Positions 53,874 to 64,000 of a stretch of 64,000 bases of DNA are shown piece after piece (the stretch's first letter is position 1; each line of letters opens with the position of its first letter). Below the pieces are notes generated by a model. That model was given only the letters and a program-made list of their open reading frames with translations, was not told where the DNA came from and searched no databases. The translations under genes were made by a program, and so were the position numbers. Source of the DNA: Sergeia podlipaevii (Eukaryota; Euglenozoa; Kinetoplastea; Trypanosomatida; Trypanosomatidae); assembly GCA_030849805.1 (NCBI GenBank), contig JASANZ010002244.1, positions 38,495 through 102,494 on the forward strand. Direction: 5' to 3'.

Positions 53874-56800
53874 TTATTGAGAGTAGCCGCGTGTCCTTGG
53901 AGTGTGTGATGGCTTCAGTCCCTTGGGTGCAGACGCGGGACGGCGAGGCTGCTGCTGCTGCTGCTGATGGAGAGACTGCAGCGAGCTTCCACCACGGGTA
54001 GTGTTGTTGTTGCGTGCCAGTGTGGAGGCGGAAGGGGTGGTGGGGCCACGTGGCGCACTCCCAGGGGGGATCAAAGGCAAGCGCGGTGCGGCAATGGAGC
54101 GCTTGCTGGGTGTGGCCACGGGGAGCAACTTGGCCTCCAGACGCTTTGGTGTGTAAATAGAAACAGTGCACGGGCAGTCGCCAGTAACAGGACGACTAGG
54201 GCATCCAACCAAAAGTGTGTATCGGCCTGCCTTGGTGGTCTGAAAGGCAAGCACATGCTCGCGCGCGTTAGATGCTTCACCTGTAGAGGATACAAGGATA
54301 GCGTTATCCTCGTAGGCCGCCATCATGATCTCATCTTCTGCCAGATGGTCGCCACGCTTCACAGACGCGGGATCGGTGATCTTCTTCTGATGCAACAGAA
54401 TATGCACGTCACAGGGTTCGCTGACGGAAAAGTCCAAACGGGTGCCCTCGCCAGACCCGGGCTGGCACACAATATCAGTATGGATGACGTTGTGAGAAGC
54501 ATCAATAGGGCGTAGATACGTAAAGTTAATTGGCTGCTTGTTCAGGTAGACACTAACCTGATACGCCCCGAAGCAGCCCTTCTTCTTGGTGTACGGCACC
54601 AGATAGCACGTGGAGTTCGGTGGGAGCTCCATCTCCGCACTCACCTCGCGCGCATCAGAAAAAAGACCCTTCTGAAGAAACTTGTGGGAGTTGTAAGCGA
54701 GCAGCGGCGTCACCAGCTTCGCGTGCGCATCGGGCTTCAATAACGCCAGTGCGGTAGAGTGGAAAACGCCCACATTGCTAGCGTCGTAGAAGACCGGCGC
54801 ACTGTGGCGCAGTTCCGTCACAACCGTAACTGGCTGGTTGCCTCGGTTTTCAATAAGGTACATCGGATTCTCGCGAAAGGTCGTGTACTTTGGGCTGCCA
54901 CCACAGCTCTCCTGGCTCCACTCGCCGTCCAGTGTGAGGCGGTTGCCGCAATCGATGTGGCAATGCTGCATACTGGAGAAGTTGCGCAGGAAAACTGGCT
55001 GTGGCATGTAAATAAACTCCGGCTCCTCTTCTGGCTGCGCGTTGCACAAGCTGCGCAACTTCGGTGTCCACGTCTTATCTCCAGTACACAGTGGACCATC
55101 GTACACCGGCTCGTCACGGTAGCAGTTGTGCACCTTCACCACAATATCCGCAGGGTCCTTACTTCCCGGAACGCTCTCGAAAACTCCATACACAGCGTAA
55201 TAGCAGCGGGGGTGTATGCCATCAGGTACAACGTCATTCGACACAGCCATGTACACCTCACCACCGTCGAGGTTGCGCCGCACGCGGTCCCAGAAGGCGA
55301 CGTCGCGGTACTCACACATGTAGACCTCCTTGGAGAGCTTCGCGTCCAGTGGAAGGTGAGTAACAGGCCGGCCCGTGAGATCCCTCAGCGTTTCATGCGA
55401 TGTACAGTCCTCCATCCGCTCGTAGCCACCCACAAATTTAGCGTACGCCTTCTCCAGCAACAGTGGCCACCAGGCATGCGTTGGCGATTGTGTGTACTTG
55501 GGATTCATGTCCACATCACAAGGCACGCGGTCATCAACGTCCACGTACACAGGGTTGCTACTGGGATCAAAGAAGACAAACGTGTACGGGTCCTCTGCTG
55601 GGTGCGCACGGGTAGCGAAGAGGCGGTGCAGAAGTGGCGGCTCACGGGCAAGCGCGGCAAGGAAAGGAGCAAGGTAGGTGATATCGCCCGGCGCCGAGGC
55701 GACATCAGCAGGGTCAGGCCTCTCTGGTAGTAGAGCGGCATTGTGGCCCTCTGGGTAGATGTCGCCAACACGTGGCCACTGCGCCGCCACCTCATCATTC
55801 CCTTCATCCCCAAAGTCGGGATCTTGATAGCCTTCAGGCTCAGGTGGCTTGCACAACTCCCTCACAATCGCACGCATACGCTCCTCGATCTCATTGATCC
55901 GGCGACGGTTGGCAGGGGTGTCCTTCTCCTGACGAAGACGGCGCAGCTCATCCTCCAGCGCACAAAACTCTGGGATTTGATCAAGCGGCAATTCACTAAG
56001 TGGAATATCTCCCGCCTCAGGTTGGAGGAAGGCACGATCGTTAAACTTCTTTCTCTGGGCAATCTCCTCTGCAAGATCGTTGAGGCGCTTCTCAAGCTCG
56101 CGCACCTTCGAAGCCTTGCGGGGATCCTTAGTGAGGTTGTGCCGCTGCGCCTCCAGCTCACCAAAGAGGCTGTTGTTGTCCAGTGCGTCATGAAGCGCGT
56201 TCAGTGGGATGCCACCAGGCGCCGCAGCCAAATAGTTCGGCCTTTCAGCGCGGAGAATATCCTTGGCGCGAGCGTTCACGTATTCGTTCATCTTGTGACG
56301 GAGATCCTTCGCGGCGTTCGAGTTTGGATCCACGCGCTCAGCCTCACGCAGCTGCTCCTCCATTGTCAAAAAGGCAGGATCGTTGTTGAGGTCGAGGTCC
56401 TCGAGAGGAATACCTTTGGGATACTGGTCAAGGAAGGCGCGATGCTCCTTGTTGTACTGATTCGCCAGCTCTTCCACACGCTCCCGCATCTTGTTCTCCA
56501 GCGCGGCAGCCTTCTCAGAAAGGCCCTCGGACACTGCCAGACGATGTTCGTGTTCTAGCGGATTGAGAATAGGATCGTAGTTCAGCGATAGCTCATCGCG
56601 CGGGACACCGAAGATCTTGTCGGGCAAGAAGGCATCTCGCTCGCGCTTCAGCTGCGCCTTAGCGTGCTGCTCCACCGCGCTTTCGAACAGAGATCTCAAT
56701 TCATCAACATGGCTGGCAGGTACATTGGGATCCGCTGCGGCATGCATCATGTCCTCCCTCGTCTTCCAAAGCTCTGGATTAGAGCTGAAATCGATGTCAC

Positions 56801-58240
56801 CAACCGGAACACCCTCGTATTCATCCCTCATCATATTAAGATCCCCGCCAAAGGTCTGCACTCGCGGATTGCCCATCTCCTCCACCTCCACGGAGCGACT
56901 ATCATTGCGCGTCTTTAAGACTGCACGCGCTGGGACGTCTGTGAGACCATCGCCATCCAGCACGCCCTCGGGTCCGCTCTCTATGTGCGGATAGTCACCC
57001 CAGATACGGTTCACCAAGTCGTTAGCAAATTGGTCCATCTCCTCAGTAGGTGCGTCCATGTCCACGCTAGGCCTGCGCCCCTCTCTGCGGGCATTGCGCC
57101 GTTTGTTAGCCAACTTGCGGAACTCCTCATAAGAGTGCAAGTTGAGGTTCTCCGTTGGAATGCTGTGGTATTCAGGGCGCAACGCCGCCAAATCCTCCCG
57201 TTGTACCTCCTTCGCAAGCTCGTGTGCACGATTGTTGAGGTCGCGCATTTTTTCTCGAATAGGAATCGCGTTGCGAGAAGGCTCGCGTAGAAGATCCTGC
57301 AGCTCACCTTCCATACAAAGGAAGACATCATCATCATCAAGAGGGACGTCATCGATGGGAATACCCTCGGGTTCTGGAGAAAGGTACGACTTCCTCTGAC
57401 TCCACAGTTCCTCCTGCCTCTTCTCTTTCAATTGCTTAGCAAGCTCATGCGCACGCTCGTTCATACCATGCTCTAGTTTCTCAATGTACCGAGCATTCTT
57501 GGTAGCATCAGCCGCCTTCAACCGCATGCGCTCGTTCTCCATCGCTACAAACTGTTCATCAGAGTCAAGAGGAAGTCCGTTCAATGGTACACCCTCCGGC
57601 ATAGGATCCAGAAAGGACACACGCTCTTGCTGCCTATACGCATCGGCCAAACGGCGTGCCCGTTCGTTCAGTTCGGCGCGCAGCTTCGTCATCTCCTTCT
57701 CGCTACCACCACCAGAACACACCTTTTCCTTCCACAACTTCTCCTCAAGCTGCCTAAAGATAGGATCCTCATCAACTGCGAGCAGCTTCAAAGGCACACC
57801 ATTAGGCATCTGATCCAATTTCAGCCGCTCTTCCTCCTTCACCTTGCGGGCCAACTCATGGGCCCTCATGTTCATCTCCTCCTCCAACTTGGCAACACGA
57901 TCCCCATACTTCACGGCATCCCGATCAATCAGCTCCTGTCTCTCTTCTTCCATCGCCAGGAATCTCGTGTCGTCATCAAGGTTAACACCAGCCAAAGGAA
58001 TGCCTTCAGGAAAAGGGTCCAGGAAGGCACGCGCACTCTGCTTCATAGCAGCCACCAGTGCGTTAACACGTCCATTCATCTCTTCTTCCAGAGACGCAAT
58101 CACTGCAGCGTTACGACGAGGATCCTTCAACAGCTCCAACCGATCCTTCTCCATCGCCAAAAAAACCACGTCGTCATCAAGCGGCACCTGCGCAAGAGGA
58201 ACCCCTCCTGGGTTGGGCTCCAAAAAATTGAGACGATCAT
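53874..58240 (-). CDS. Calpain-like GM6-repeat protein D, C-terminal part (left of the N gap)
   Basis: The frame is open from the gap at 58241 to a TAA at 53876-53874. It starts in the middle of a repeat at D-R-L-N-F-L-E-P, carries about 12 GM6-like repeats (one near 56950 badly degenerate), then a divergent calpain-like module (about 55785-54150) and a basic Pro/Ser/Thr-rich tail with a run of six Gln. This is the same gene as the piece to the right of the gap: the gap removes the helical half of one repeat and changes the register. It is paralogous to gene B/C with a much shorter repeat rod (about 24 visible repeats in total). The first in-frame ATG or other start in this piece is not a real gene start. 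Confidence 0.85.
53877..54125 (-). other. Basic, Gln-run-containing C-terminal tail of protein D
   Basis: About 80 residues rich in Pro, Ser, Thr, Arg and Asn, with six Gln in a row encoded by perfect CAG codons (CTG on the plus strand at 53949-53966). It is unrelated in sequence to the tail of gene B/C although both are basic, so the tail is the least conserved part of the shared architecture. Confidence 0.65.
54855..55785 (-). other. Divergent C-terminal calpain-like core of protein D
   Basis: The core starts at DIYPEG. The active-site segment reads ASAPGDITYLAPFLAAL, with Ile at the nucleophile Cys position. The His position is Cys (HPRCYYAVYG) and the Asn is kept in HNCY. The WWPLLLEKAYAKFVGGYE segment is conserved. 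It matches the C-terminal core of gene B/C in type and position, and beta-rich segments follow to about 54150. Confidence 0.8.
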
Positions 58241-58241
58241 N
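58241..58241. other. Single-N assembly gap inside gene D
   Basis: The only ambiguous base in the window. To its right the minus-strand protein ends in ...KDPVRNA; to its left it resumes at xDRLNFLEP in another frame. In every other repeat these two points are about 24 residues apart (the LEDxLNDRAHELA helix). So at least about 70 nt are missing, plus possibly whole repeats of about 200 nt. The N is a scaffold placeholder rather than one unknown base. Confidence 0.9.
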
Positions 58242-61200
58242 GCGTTGCGCACGGGGTCCTTGTACAGCTCACGGCGCTGCTCCTCCATCGCCAAGAACTC
58301 GGGACTCTCGTCGAGTGGCACCTTACGCAGGGGCACGCCCTCGGGGTACGGGTCCAGGTAGCTCTCGCGCTCAGCCCACTTCTTCTCGTTCGCGAGCTCG
58401 TGTGCGCGGTCGCGCAGCTTGTCCTCCAGATCCTTGATGCGCGTTGCGTTCCTCTTGGGGTCCTCGGCAATCAGCCGAGCGCGCTCCTCTTCCAAAGTGC
58501 GGAAGGTGCGATCGTCGTCCAATGGGACTGTATGGAGTGGAAGACCCTCTAGGAAGGGATCAATGTACGTCGCGCGCTCAGCATCCTTTTGTTGGTGAGC
58601 AAGGTCCCGAAGGCGTTGATTCATTTTTTCCTCAAGGTCCATAGCCTCGCGGGCGTTGCGTGGATCTCTCGCATTGAGTGCGTCATGCTGCTTGGCGAGT
58701 TCCCAGAACTTATCATCTCTTCCAATCACTGTCATCTGAGCAAGCGGAACGCCCGCAGGTGCTTTTTCTATGAACGGCATCCGTCGCTGTAACTCCTCAG
58801 CAGCGAGCTCGTACGCGCGAGCCTGCAACTTCCTTTGGAGATCCGCTAAAATCGCCGGATCCTCTCCAGCTATTTTCGCCTGGCGGAGCTCTGCCTCCAT
58901 CGCGAGAAATCCAGGATCCTTGTCAAGACCAATCTCTTCTTTCGGAATGCCAAGGGGATTCTGATCAAGAAACATCCTTTCCTCTTCCTTCTTCTGACGG
59001 GCCAGCTCCACTGCGCGCTTGTGCAAGGCTTCCTTAAGATCCTTGATTTGCTCCTCGTTGACCACTGGGTCTTCCCGCATGAGTGAGTAGAGCTTTGCCT
59101 CCATATCGGCAAAGGGAAGATCGCTGTCAAAGGAAATCTCTGTTGCGCTCATAGGTAGGTTGTACACGTACCCGATGCGATTATCTTCCTTGTACTCTCT
59201 GGCAAGCTGACGAGCACGTTCATTCAACTGGTCCTCCAGCGTCGCAATCCTCTGAAGGGGAGGATGAGGCATGCTGAGCAGATCAAGGCGCTGCTGCTCA
59301 AGCTGCTGGAAAATAGTATCGGTGTCGAGCGGCAGCAACTCAATCGGTATGCCTTCAGGGTTAGGGTCTAGGTAATCACGGTTCCTTCGAACGATAGCCT
59401 TAGCTAACTCAGCAGCGCGGTTGTTGATTGCCTTTTCCGCGTCCAGGACCTTCCCACGGTTGTAGTGTGGGTCTTGTATCAAGCGCGCACGCTCCGCCTC
59501 AAGATGCTGCATGAGTGGATCTGTATCAAGTGGCAGCTGTTCACGCGGCACACCCATGTAGGCGGGTTGCATGAACCCATCGCGATCTGCCACATTGGCC
59601 GCGTGGGCCATCTCATCGACCATCTCCTCGAGCTGCTCTACAATCGCAGAGACACGAATAGGGTTTTTACCAGAGCGGATAAGATCGCGCCTCTCGGCCT
59701 CAAGAATAAGAAACTCTTCATTTTCGTTGAGCGGCAGATCCTCTGGTCGGCGACCCCGGTAGTCAGGCTTCAGGTACTCGCGGCGCTGCTTGGCGAGTAA
59801 GTCCTCTGCCATCTTGGTTGCCAAGTTGTTCAGGTCCTTCTCAACTGCGGTGATTAAGGTCTCATTCCGGCTTGAATTGGTCAGCAGATCTAGACGATCC
59901 ACCTCAAGCTGGACAAAATCAAGATTGTCGTCGAGAGGTAACTCATCGTTGCGCACATGGAGGTGTGTTGGATCGAGGTAGTCGCGGTTGTCAGCCAAGA
60001 AGGTACGCGCCAGCTCTTCAGCGCGATCGTTGAGTGCGCTGTTCAAGTCACGAATATGCTTCTCATCAGCAGGATCTTCCTGTCGCGCACGCAGTCGCGC
60101 CACCTCCATCTTGTGGAACGCAAAGTCGGTGTCAAGAGGAAGCATACTGATGGGCACGCCGTGAGGTGCGGGGTTAAGGAAGAGATCACGCTCGCCATCC
60201 TTGAGTTGCCGCGCAAGTTCGTGGGCACGATCGTTGAGATTCTTCTGAAGGCTTTTAATGGGACTGGCGTTCTGTCTCTGGTCTTTCGAAAGGTACCTTA
60301 AATCGTCCTCCATGCGGCTGAACGGGGGGTCCTCGTTGAGTGGAAGCAGCTCCAGCGGCACCCCCTCAGGCTCCTTGTCCAAGTAGTAGCGCTCCTTGTC
60401 GTGCAAGTCTTGAGCCATCTGCTCTGCCATAGCGTCCATCTTCGTCGCGAGTACGTCTATCTGTCTTGCGTGAGTCGATGGATCGGTTTTCTGCAGACGG
60501 CAGCGCTCCTTGGCGAGCTCCACAAAATGAGCGTTGTCAATGAAAGGAAGGTCCCCAACAGGAACGCCGAGGTACTCGGGACGCAGAAAGGACTGCGCTG
60601 CAAGCGATTCTGCAGTGATGATGGGCTCCGCCATCTCCTCGGGAGACATTGGAGAAACCATACGTGGTGGATAGCTGATAATGACGTGGCCGTTGTTAAG
60701 TGGCCTCATCTCTACTTCGCGTACACCCATATCCATGTCAAAAGAGGGCAGCTCTGGGGCATCCTCTGGCGCATCCGTGATGCGAACGTGTGCGGCCTCA
60801 CTGCAAACAATCTCCGCTCTGCATGGGATCTCGCCCACGCCTTGGGGACACGTGAGGGACAAGGCATAGCGTCCCGGCTTGGCAAGATAGGTAACAAGAC
60901 CAGTCTCACAATAGTTGGTCGCCGCGCTGACACCCGCCACGCGGCAGTCCTGGTCGTCGTAGAGATACATGCCCAAGAAATCCTCAGTCATACCGTCACC
61001 ACCGCTGTGTGACTTCTGCGACTTCAGGTGAGAAAGCAAGATGTGCGCTTCGGTTGGAACATCAACCAGGAAGTCAACGCGTGCCTTCTCTTGCTGTGTA
61101 AGCGAGAGATGGGCCACCGCGGGAAGGTGGCGAGCCACCGACACTTGGAGGCGCACTACAGGCATGCTCCGCACGTCTTCGGCAGAGCGGTACCAGTAGG

Positions 61201-64000
61201 AAAGCAAGAACTTGCCCATGTCGTGGTGCATCGCGCTGGGCACCAGATAGCACAATGAGCGAGGCGGCACCACAATGCTGTTGGCCACCTCACGTGCATT
61301 GAGAAACAGACTTCTGTAAATCATGGAATGGTTGTTGGCGGTTACGAGGTAAGTGGGAATGTCTGCGTTTTCCATGCTGCGCGAGAGCACCAAACCACAC
61401 TGGATGTAGTCCACCTCGTGGTCAGGCAAGTTATGCAAACGATGGCGCTGGTCAGGTTGCGTGATCATGGCGATGATCTCGGTATTGTGCTCGCTGCTAT
61501 TGCGCACCACATACAAGGGGTTCTCACGCCAGGTGACGAGGGTAGGGTTGCCACCGTTGGTGCCCTCGCCCCACTCACTGTTGAAGTGCCAAGAAGGGAG
61601 AGCAAGACCGGAAATGAGAGCCTGCTCAACGTGCAGGAACACCTCACAGAAGGTGTCAACGGGCATGCAAACAGCGCCGCCCTCATCGCGGCCGCACTTC
61701 CTGGCGAACTCTGTAGTCCATTGGCGGTCAGACTTGTCCATGGGGCCTTGGTATTGCACCTCCGCGAAGGGGTTATGCAGCTTCACCAGCACTTCGGAAA
61801 GTTTCGACGGATTTGGAACTCTGGGGACAAACGCGAGTATTCCAAAACCCTGATCATCAGGAAGACCAAATCGTTCGCCTTTGCCAATGTCAGTAACAGC
61901 CGACATCGCTGTAGCAGCAAGGGAATTGTTAAGACTCAACCAAAACTTAGGCGTAGAGATGTCGTAGCCGGCAGAGCGCGCAAGCTCTTCCTTTGTCGAT
62001 ATGCTCACCACTGGCAAACCAGAGAAATCATAAAACAGCTCCCGCGGCGTGCACCCCTCAATGTTGTAGTACAGCGTGTAAAACTTGGCGTACGCCTTTT
62101 CAAGAAGAAGCGGCCACCAGTGCTTGGTCGGGGAGCGGCAATACAGCGTCTTGTTGTCCTTCTGGGGAATACGAACGTCGATCTCCACCTTCATCCACTG
62201 GCCGTAGCGATGGAATTGAAAAGTGTAGCGGCCATCCTTGCGAGGGTTCTTGGACAGAAAACAATTGCGGATCACGTCAGGGTGATTCTCCACGAGCGCA
62301 GCGAAGGCCGTGAGGCAGCAGCATTCAAAGTGCTCGCCCTGCTCAAACTGATCGCGGCTCAGCGTGGCTGGCAGCAGCGGTTGGTTCTTGCCCTCGGGGT
62401 AAAGATCGCCAATATGCACCCAAGGCTCGTCAGTAATAAAGCGATTGTTAAGCGTGAAACGGACATCTTCGAAAGGGACGTTGCTGTCGGGGATCTCGCG
62501 TATGTTGCTCATGGGCATCCTCACAGGCTTGTAGTCGATGGGGTTGACTTCGCCAGCGCCGCCATCGCCCTCTTCAATCACTTCGTCCTCATCATCAAAC
62601 ATGGTGGCATCGGCGGGGGTATCCACCGAGCGTGCGCCGGCCTTCAACGAGGCAACGATATAAATATCTGCCGGTACGTTGCCCTTGCCGCGCGGGCATG
62701 TGATGGACAGCGCATAACGCCCACTGCGAGGCAGGTGGTGAAGGATGCTCGTCTCACGGTAGTTTGTCGCTGCGTGCACGCCGCTTACTTTCCTATCAGT
62801 GTCATCGTACAAGTACATGCCCATGTAGTCCTGAGCCATAGCATCACCACCAGTTTTGGGACTGATGTATGGCTTGGTCTGGTGCATCAGAATATGCACA
62901 TCCGTTTCTTCATCCACATAAAAGTCGATGCGGTCCTTGGTACGCATCTGGAGCTCCACCGAATCCACAATGGGGTGCGTCCAGTCCACATCCGGCACGT
63001 CCAGCTTCTTGATGGTGATGTTGCTGTAGTCCTCATGCGCCATACGATACACCGCCAAGGTGAACTTGGCTTCAGTGTTCTTGTTCATGCAGCATGGCAC
63101 CATGTAGCACAGTGAGTTTGGCGGGATCGTGACGGAGTTCGCCACCTCGCGTGAGTTGAGAAAGAGGCTCTTGTGAATCGACTTGTGATTATTGCCAGTA
63201 ACAAAGTACGTTGGAATCGGCCGCGGGTACGTGTACTGTGACAAGATCATCCCGCACTGCTTATAGCAAAGCTCCGTCTCGTCAGAAACGAGAGAGTGGC
63301 GCTGGTCCTCCTGCTTGATCACAAAGGAAAGATTCACAGGCTCATGACCAGTGTTGCTGACGTAGTAGAGAGGGTTCTTACGCCATGTCGCACTAGTTGG
63401 ATTGCCACCGGCTGTATCACCCTTCCACTCATCGTCGAAGTACGTAGCCTCGTTCACAACATCACTTACGTAGCACAGTTGCATCGAGTTGACAATACGG
63501 AGAAAAGCCGAGAGAGAGAGAAATATCGACCTGGGACTCTCCACGTCATACTTCGCGCGCAACTTCGGAGTCCATGCGACGTCTCTCGGGTTGAGGGGAC
63601 CCGAATAGACAAACTCATCGTCTTCGAAAGGGTTGTGCATATGCACAACAATCTCATCTACAGATGAGGATCCAGTGAGGGAGAAGATCTCCAGTATTCC
63701 GTACTGCTGCTCGCGCTGCAGACCCATATCATCAATGTCGACATTCTTCGTCAATGCCGACGCAACAAACTGCCCAGTTTGTATCTCACGTGCAAGATCC
63801 AACCAATAAGACCCTTCCTGAACATTGCAATGCGCTGCCTTGGCCAGTTGGGGATCCATGGGAATGTTGAGGACGGGGCTACCCGTGAGGTCGTGGAACG
63901 TCTCCTGTAGCGTGCACCCCTCCAGGTGACCATAAGAAGTGTAGAACTTGGCGTAAGCCTTCTCAAGCAGCAGGGGCCACCAGTTCCCAGTAGGAGACTG
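58242..64000 (-). CDS. Calpain-like GM6-repeat protein D, N-terminal part, 5' end outside window
   Basis: The frame is open from the right edge to the gap. It begins inside calpain-like core 1 (at GNWWPLLLEKAYAKFY), so about the first 120 residues, including the nucleophile Cys region, are missing. Then come beta-sandwich segments, an acidic linker (DDEDEVIEEGDGG), core 2 (about 62430-61505), more beta-sandwich, a linker rich in Pro, Met and Glu (near 60640), and 12 GM6-like repeats ending at K-D-P-V-R-N; the codon holding the N is GCN, which is Ala whatever the base. Layout and sequence follow gene B/C closely. The third repeat-proximal segment carries a 105-nt stretch identical to gene B/C. 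Confidence 0.86.
61505..62430 (-). other. Calpain-like core 2 of protein D
   Basis: From DLYPEG to GGNPTLVTWRENPLY. The nucleophile-position Cys is at 62321-62323 in QGEHFECCCLTAF. The His position is Gln (DDQGFGIL) and the Asn is kept in HNPF. It shares long near-identical DNA with gene B/C core 2 (62084-62300 against 48085-48305). Confidence 0.82.
63365..64000 (-). other. Calpain-like core 1 of protein D (partial)
   Basis: The visible part runs from WWPLLLEKAYAKFY to DTAGGNPTSATWRKNPLY. The His position is Gln (REQQYGIL) and the Asn is retained in HNPF. The nucleophile region lies right of the window. DNA similarity to gene B/C core 1 is very high at the right edge. Confidence 0.8.

Noticed and set aside
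61328..63115. 595-codon plus-strand ORF
   Set aside because: It is antisense to core 1, the beta-sandwich and core 2 of gene D. The minus strand has clear protein family matches, and similar antisense ORFs occur at the same place in the paralogue (47396-48949), as expected from shared codon bias.

Overview
The window looks like nuclear DNA of a trypanosomatid (kinetoplastid protist). Every real gene lies on the minus strand, as in a polycistronic unit. Reading frames are enormous and intron-free, with long AT-rich, poly(A)/poly(T)-rich spacers between them. Pyrimidine tracts followed by AG sit about 200 nt upstream of two start regions, as expected for spliced-leader trans-splicing. The proteins are giant calpain-like proteins with GM6-type repeats of about 66-69 residues, a family I know only from trypanosomatids (the type member is ClpGM6 of the Trypanosoma brucei flagellum attachment zone). 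I cannot name the species.

In transcription order (right to left) there are three paralogues. Gene D (64000 down to 53874) has lost its 5' end to the window edge and contains one N at 58241 that hides missing repeat sequence. Gene B/C (50359 down to 31831) would encode about 6,178 residues but is split into two frames by an apparent 8-nt deletion at 44758/44759. Gene A (27669 down to the left edge) stays open for 9,219 codons without a stop and leaves the window unfinished; its first AUG is out of frame by one CT dinucleotide.

The shared architecture is two N-terminal calpain-like modules (each a papain-like core plus beta-sandwich regions), a long GM6-like repeat rod, then a third, divergent calpain-like module and a basic Ser/Arg- or Pro/Ser-rich tail. 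The third module is seen in B/C and D; A runs off the window before it. About 24 repeats are visible in D, about 64 in B/C and roughly 118 in A. In all eight calpain cores the active-site His is replaced (Gln, Asn or Cys), so these look like scaffold pseudo-proteases rather than enzymes.

The most striking feature is nested order inside the repeats. In A, five distinct repeat types form a unit of about 1,017 bp repeated almost 17 times (about 23.2-6.1 kb). A second, four-type unit of about 0.8 kb follows toward the left edge. The middle of B/C has a two-type unit of about 405 bp. The spacers (27670-31830 and 50360-53873) hold UTRs, simple repeats and probable processing signals, and I see no gene in them.
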